DNA from: Xiphias gladius | Lineage: Eukaryota; Chordata; Actinopteri; Istiophoriformes; Xiphiidae | Assembly: GCF_016859285.1 (NCBI RefSeq) | Contig: NC_053414.1 | Location: 2,338,017 to 2,402,016, forward strand | Length of the DNA stretch: 64,000 bases | Direction: 5' to 3' | Shown: positions 60,401 to 64,000 of the stretch, piece after piece | How positions within the stretch are numbered: the first letter of the stretch is position 1 | Layout of the letters: each line of letters begins with the position of its first letter | The notes under the pieces: model-generated | Seen by the model: only the letters and a program-made list of their open reading frames with translations | What the model was told of the DNA's origin: nothing | Database searches by the model: none | Made by a program: the position numbers and the translations under genes

Positions 60401-63014
60401 TAAAACTAGCATGTGTTTAGAAACTAAAGTAAAGTTTTTCCAGGTTGCTGTTCGCTGATGGGTTAGCTCCTCTAGATTTCCCACATCAACCGCGCGCTGA
60501 ACCAAGCAGATGTGCTGCTCGAGCGCCTCGTTTTCTCGCTGTAATGTTAACACAGCTGTAGCTGTAGCTGAGTGTGAAGAGTTACCTCCTCGCAGCCGGT
60601 GATGGCGCAGCAGCAGAGGTGTCCACAGGGTTTGGGGTTGATCATGGTGGGAACGTGTTCCTTCGCCATCAGGTCGGTGAAGAACTTCTTACTGCGCTCC
60701 GTCTTCTTCCTGTAAAAAAAAAAAATCAAAAAACACAAACATATAGAGTGGTTGCTTTAGTCCAATTTTCAAAGTGTGACACTGTGACAAAACTTCAGTC
60801 TGTATCTGTTTCCATTCTGTCAAACTGTCCCATTAAAGCTGCTGAACCAGCTGTGACCAGCTCTTGTTCTCAGTGTAGCCGTGGATGTTCAGACAACTGT
60901 CACTGGGTCACTGTGACACTGAAGGAAACTTAAAAACGTGAAGCTTCTGAATGAAGTTCTGCAGCCTCTTTCTCCTCTGGTTTCTAAATGGATTTCTGGA
61001 GCTTTATTGTGGAGGGACATCAGAGGTAAATGATATCCTCAGGAAGTGGACGTCTCACTGAATCATATCAACATGATTCAGACTCACACTCTGACTCACT
61101 TAGGACCTTGAGAAGAAGCAGATTTTTGATGCACACTGCAGCAGCAGTTTATCCCAGCATGCACCGGGCCCTGACCCTGTCTGTCTCACCTCTCGCCATT
61201 CAGAGCCATCAGTTTGGCCACGTTGTAGCAGATCCGAGCCTCCAGCACCGTGCAGTTCTCATACGCTTGTCTGAAAATAATACAGAGGAGAGAGAACAGG
61301 TTAAATCCTGCGGATCTGCAGCCGACTGGAAACTTCCCTCAGTCAAGTTCACTTAGATCCAAAGAACTCAGGAAGTACGATGTGGAAACATTTCAGATCT
61401 GACCAATAAACTGCGATGTTGTATTTCATGAGTTGTCCAGTTTAAATTTTTAAATTTGACATTCGTGTTTCCTGTTAATAACTGTCATTGAAGCACAAAT
61501 TTAAATAGCATTTTCAATACTGCTCTGCTGTACACCTGAACAGTGCCTTGACTATTTTGAATATAAGGCCATCTGTGTCTGAACCTGATGTCTGTGGCTC
61601 GTGGACGCCACATTACTTCCACATGTACAACTACAGACTTACGATTCAATAAGTAAACCAGCAAACAGTGACGTCCTTTCAACATTATGCCATCAGAACA
61701 TCGTTATCAGGACATTTATTATTAGTGATGAATTAGCATTATCTACATCTGGACAAAAAACAACGTTGTTTAGAGATCAGGACTGATCAGGAAGAAGATC
61801 GGTGAACTTACTCAAAGTGCTGTTTGATCTGACTCTCCTCAGCGTATTTAGAGATGCCGTTAATGAATAAAGTGCGTTTCACCTGCAAGACACAAAACTG
61901 GGATTAAAACACAAGTCAGAGAAAAAAGAAAAAAAAAAAAAATCAGAACTCAGTAAAGGGAGATTCTCGTTTCAACCTGCGAGAATTAGATCTGGACTTT
62001 GTATAAAAGTGTCACCGTGGACACGATTCAATGGGAGCGTATGACTGAACATGAGCTTTGTTGTCTTTTCTCCTACACTGGCATTTTCTCCAAACGCAGA
62101 TTCTGAACAGTTGACTCATGTTTCCTGGGCTTTCTGTTTTCACCCTCAGCAGCAGTGAACAGTGCGTGTTTCCTACCAGGTCGTCCTCCTTGTAGTGCAT
62201 CTTGGACGTGTGTCTCCTCATGCTGTAGACGGTCAGGAGCAGATACATGAAGGCGAATGAAGTGTGGAGCCACAACAGATTCGTCCTGGACACAACAAAA
62301 ATTGGTTTAAATATAAATCTTATTCAATTAATTAAAATCTTTTTTGTTCAGAGCAAACGTGCAACTCCAAGCTATAGACTTGAAGTCGTTTGAAGGTGGA
62401 TATTTTCTCTTTTGGTGCCAGGCTAACAGTTTCCCTCTGCTTCCAGTCTTTGTGCTAAGCTAGGCTAAACACGTCCTGGACCTGTCTCTGTACTGGACAC
62501 AGTATTCAGATTAACTTCAGTCTTCTACTTTGACCTTTTTTCAATCATTGTTAAGCTACGGTCAGTGAGCTCAACACTTCCTGCAGATGTTTCACATTAA
62601 AAGCCTACTAGGAAAGGGAGAGTTTATGCTATATGAGCCTTCAATGTGAAACATCTGCAGGAAGTGTTGGGTTTCATTGAAGGTCGCTTTCGAGCGATTA
62701 AAAGAACAAAGTAGAAGCTACTGGAAATAATTAGTTACTGAAAACAATATTAGTCAGATTTTAAAAGTTACCCGTGTAATGTATCATCGCCTTTATCTGC
62801 TGAAACAAATAGGTAACACAAATCATTTGCTGAGGATTACAAAGTCTATATCTGACCACTGGTGTCTGAGTTATCGCCAGTGATGATCAAATGGTCACAT
62901 TTAGGCCAATCAGCAGCCCCTGTCTTCATAAATGACTCCAGCAGAAATCTTCATGCACTCACCCAGACTTCAGGTTGGCTATCGTGGTGCGTCCAAAGCT
63001 GTAGGCGTTGTTTT
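54213..63014 (-). CDS. tmem63b: CSC1-like protein 2 / TMEM63B mechanosensitive channel, 17 exons, N-terminus missing
   Basis: Exons (5' to 3' on minus): 63014-62963, 62285-62177, 61882-61812, 61270-61190, 60709-60586, 59740-59607, 59337-59200, 59101-58948, 58808-58702, 58071-57985, 57897-57832, 57076-56914, 56469-56364, 55900-55733, 55365-55250, 55166-55083, 54452-54213. They encode the last ~665 of about 830 residues in phase. Visible: first helix of this part ([20 protein letters not shown]); the cytosolic domain with [10 protein letters not shown], the cysteine patch [21 protein letters not shown] and APDPQNV; then DUF221/RSN1-type transmembrane helices ([84 protein letters not shown]). 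The C-terminus ends [11 protein letters not shown]. Closest is TMEM63B rather than 63A/63C, from the YIAQVLQD and FQS.EDSLI.NE.HQ tail. The OSCA/TMEM63 family forms osmotic/mechanically gated cation channels. The N-terminal exons lie beyond 64000. Confidence 0.93.
54390..54455 (-). repeat. CAG repeat (polyglutamine) at the start of the last tmem63b exon
   Basis: On the minus strand a CAG/CAA run with one CTG encodes about 14 Gln, Leu and 6 Gln before MYIAQVLQD. The splice acceptor itself (GGTTCAG|CAGCAG) is the first unit of the run. In human TMEM63B the corresponding place has no Gln tract as I remember it. Confidence 0.9.
55485..55685 (-). repeat. CAAGTC-rich repeat in a tmem63b intron, block 1
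   Basis: The plus strand shows TTGACTGACCTGAGA and GACTTGAGACTTGATTTGGA words, which are CAAGTC words on the tmem63b sense strand. It is the same family as the rrbp1 intron field at 36760. Confidence 0.7.
55985..56215 (-). repeat. CAAGTC-rich repeat in a tmem63b intron, block 2
   Basis: GACTTGAGATGGACTTGGAC, GACTTGTGACTTAATTTGGA and GACTTGGGACTTCATTCGGA recur at intervals of roughly 40-50 bases. Sense orientation relative to the gene is as in block 1. Confidence 0.7.
57077..57831 (-). other. AT-rich tmem63b intron, no feature recognised
   Basis: The 755-base intron is strongly AT-rich with A runs near 57370. No exon, RNA gene or repeat family was recognised. Confidence 0.4.
58095..58620 (-). 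repeat. CAAGTC-rich repeat in a tmem63b intron, block 3
   Basis: This is the largest block, over 500 bases of GACTTGACTTGGACTTG-like words with a period near 45-50, occupying most of the intron between the exons at 58702 and 58071. Open frames on it are low-complexity artefacts. Confidence 0.75.
59741..60585 (-). other. tmem63b intron, no feature recognised
   Basis: This 845-base intron between the exons at 59607 and 60586 shows ordinary AT-rich sequence and no recognised element. Confidence 0.35.
62424..62505 (+). repeat. Dispersed 'GCTAAGCTAGGCTAA' element, best copy
   Basis: GGCTAACAGTTTCCCTCTGC, TTCCAGTCTTTGTGCTAAGC and TAGGCTAAACACGTCCTGGA occur in sequence, nearly the form I remember as a common teleost repeat. 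It sits in the tmem63b intron 62286-62962. Confidence 0.65.
62572..62669. repeat. Perfect 27-bp inverted repeat (hairpin), 44-bp loop
   Basis: Positions 62572-62598 and 62643-62669 are exact reverse complements, centred on CTGCAGATGTTTCACATT and AATGTGAAACATCTGCAG. The arms fold into a 27-bp stem in the tmem63b pre-mRNA. It may be the core of a miniature inverted-repeat element. Confidence 0.9.
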
Positions 63015-63804
63015 CTGTAATAAATAAGAGAAGGAGTCAGAGTTCCTCATCAGGAAACCAAACACGAGCCCCGACACCTTATAACCGAGACGCTTAGAAC
63101 TAAAACTGTTGATTTAGTCCGAATATTCTCAGTTTTAGCAGCAACACTCAAGTGTAGCTCGTACACCTGAAATTTAAAATTCATTCTTGACCTTGGAGTC
63201 CATAAAGTCAATTTAGTAGCGGTTCCGGAGCTTTTGGTCATATCACATGATCTTCCTCAGCAGATGGAGTTTGTCCAGTTGTTTTGGAATTGTAGAGGTT
63301 CAAATGAGCATTTTCTGAGCACTTTGAAGACTTGTTATCCTTGAAGGCTTAGAAGTTGCCAACCTGGACAAAACAAGTTCTCAAAGTGCTGAGAAAAAAA
63401 ATGGAAATTTGGGTAACTCCAAATCGAAAGCTGTTTTAACAACTGCATCAAGACAGTTTTTAGTGTGACGGATTGAACCAGAGATCATATAGACATAAGA
63501 CTTGTCCCCCTTAAAATGTTTGGCGTTTCTGATCAAATGTGACGACTTTTACAATCTGTTTAGTCCGTTCACAAACAAAATATGGACCAATTCAATGGAA
63601 AAAACCCACAGTAATCAGAGCTGACATAGAGAAGCTTCTGTTCCTTAAATGTATTTTAGACTTTTACTGCATTTACTTTCATTTAATTTTATCCAAAGCC
63701 CCCACTCCTCTTTTGGAGCAAACTCTTTCGGAGAGGAGTTTGAACCTCCATAAACCGCTGTCCGACAGCAGGTAAACAGTAGCATTCATCAGCCACAACG
63801 TTAA

Positions 63805-64000
63805 AACCAACTGCCTAATATTATGTAGGTCCCCCTTGTGCCAACCTCTGAAGGAGTCCTGTGGTATCGAGCTCCAAGACGTTCGCATCAAATTCTTAAA
63901 GTCCTGTAGTGGCGAGGTGGGGCCTCCATGGATGGGACTTGTTTTTCCAGCACATGCCACAGATGTTTGATCAGAGTGAGATCTTGGGAATGGGGAATAT
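63805..64000 (-). mobile_element. Tc1/mariner-like transposase C-terminal fragment with internal deletion
   Basis: On the minus strand the sequence reads IKHLWHVLEKQVPSMEAPP, equivalent to the DLNPIE.LW..L region of fish Tc1-like transposases in which the catalytic E has become K, then a broken stretch, and ends with GGGGGACCTACATAATATTA, the usual tail of this element. Comparison with the form I remember suggests about 40 bases missing near 63839 (TTGGCACAAGGGGG). It is inactive, in the upstream tmem63b intron, and runs off the right edge. Bases 63015-63804 show nothing recognisable. Confidence 0.7.

Overview
This window looks like nuclear genomic DNA of a teleost fish, probably a percomorph. 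The evidence is compact intron-split vertebrate genes with canonical GT-AG junctions, long CA/TG microsatellites, and many fragments of repeats typical of bony fish (Tc1-like transposases, a tRNA-derived SINE, non-LTR retrotransposon pieces). No bacterial, viral or organellar gene was found. All gene models were built by hand from splice signals, reading-frame continuity and remembered family sequences; no database search was run.

Layout, left to right. (1) 788-849, minus: first coding exon of polr3f (RNA polymerase III subunit RPC6); the rest lies off the left edge. (2) 850-2705: spacer holding a dispersed repeat and a dead non-LTR retrotransposon. (3) 2706-18428, plus: dzank1, with a GC-rich promoter/5' exon carrying a ciliary X-box, then 19 coding exons encoding about 738 residues (chitobiase-like C-terminal domain, double zinc ribbons, ankyrin repeats). 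Its introns carry a 0.67-kb pyrimidine tract, a GTGGTCTACA minisatellite and a 0.55-kb trinucleotide array. (4) 18429-20698: repeat-filled spacer between two convergent genes. (5) 20699-28146, minus: kat14 (csrp2bp), ten coding exons, 793 residues, C-terminal GNAT acetyltransferase domain. (6) 28298-29928, minus: pet117, two exons, 82 residues. Its second exon has a donor 5 bases after the stop codon, facing an acceptor 2 bases before the kat14 ATG, which suggests one bicistronic pre-mRNA. (7) 29929-31480: spacer with a Tc1 transposase fragment, part of which became a 4 x 96-bp tandem repeat, then the rrbp1 promoter and 5' exon. (8) 34155-47322, plus: rrbp1 (ribosome-binding protein 1, p180), 23 coding exons, 869 residues, lacking the decapeptide-repeat region of the long mammalian form. 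(9) 47477-54212: no coding exon seen; it may be largely a long tmem63b 3' UTR. (10) 54213-63014, minus: tmem63b (OSCA/TMEM63 mechanosensitive channel), 17 exons covering about the last 665 residues, with a fish-specific polyglutamine tract at the start of the last exon. (11) 63015-64000: intron with a deleted Tc1-like fragment at the right edge.

The order polr3f-dzank1-kat14-pet117-rrbp1, with these relative strands, matches human 20p12-p11 as I remember it (polr3f/dzank1 head to head, pet117 directly upstream of kat14). tmem63b is on another human chromosome, so its position beside rrbp1 marks a lineage rearrangement. The genes do not form one pathway: Pol III transcription, ciliary transport, histone acetylation (ATAC complex), cytochrome oxidase assembly, ER-ribosome/microtubule binding and mechanosensation are represented. 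No wholly new biological system is evident. The most interesting signals are the X-box at dzank1, the retrotransposon splitting the polr3f/dzank1 promoter pair, the pet117-kat14 intercistronic intron, the polyQ splice acceptor and conserved Q/R editing codon in tmem63b, and CAAGTC-rich repeats lying in sense orientation in introns of both rrbp1 and tmem63b.
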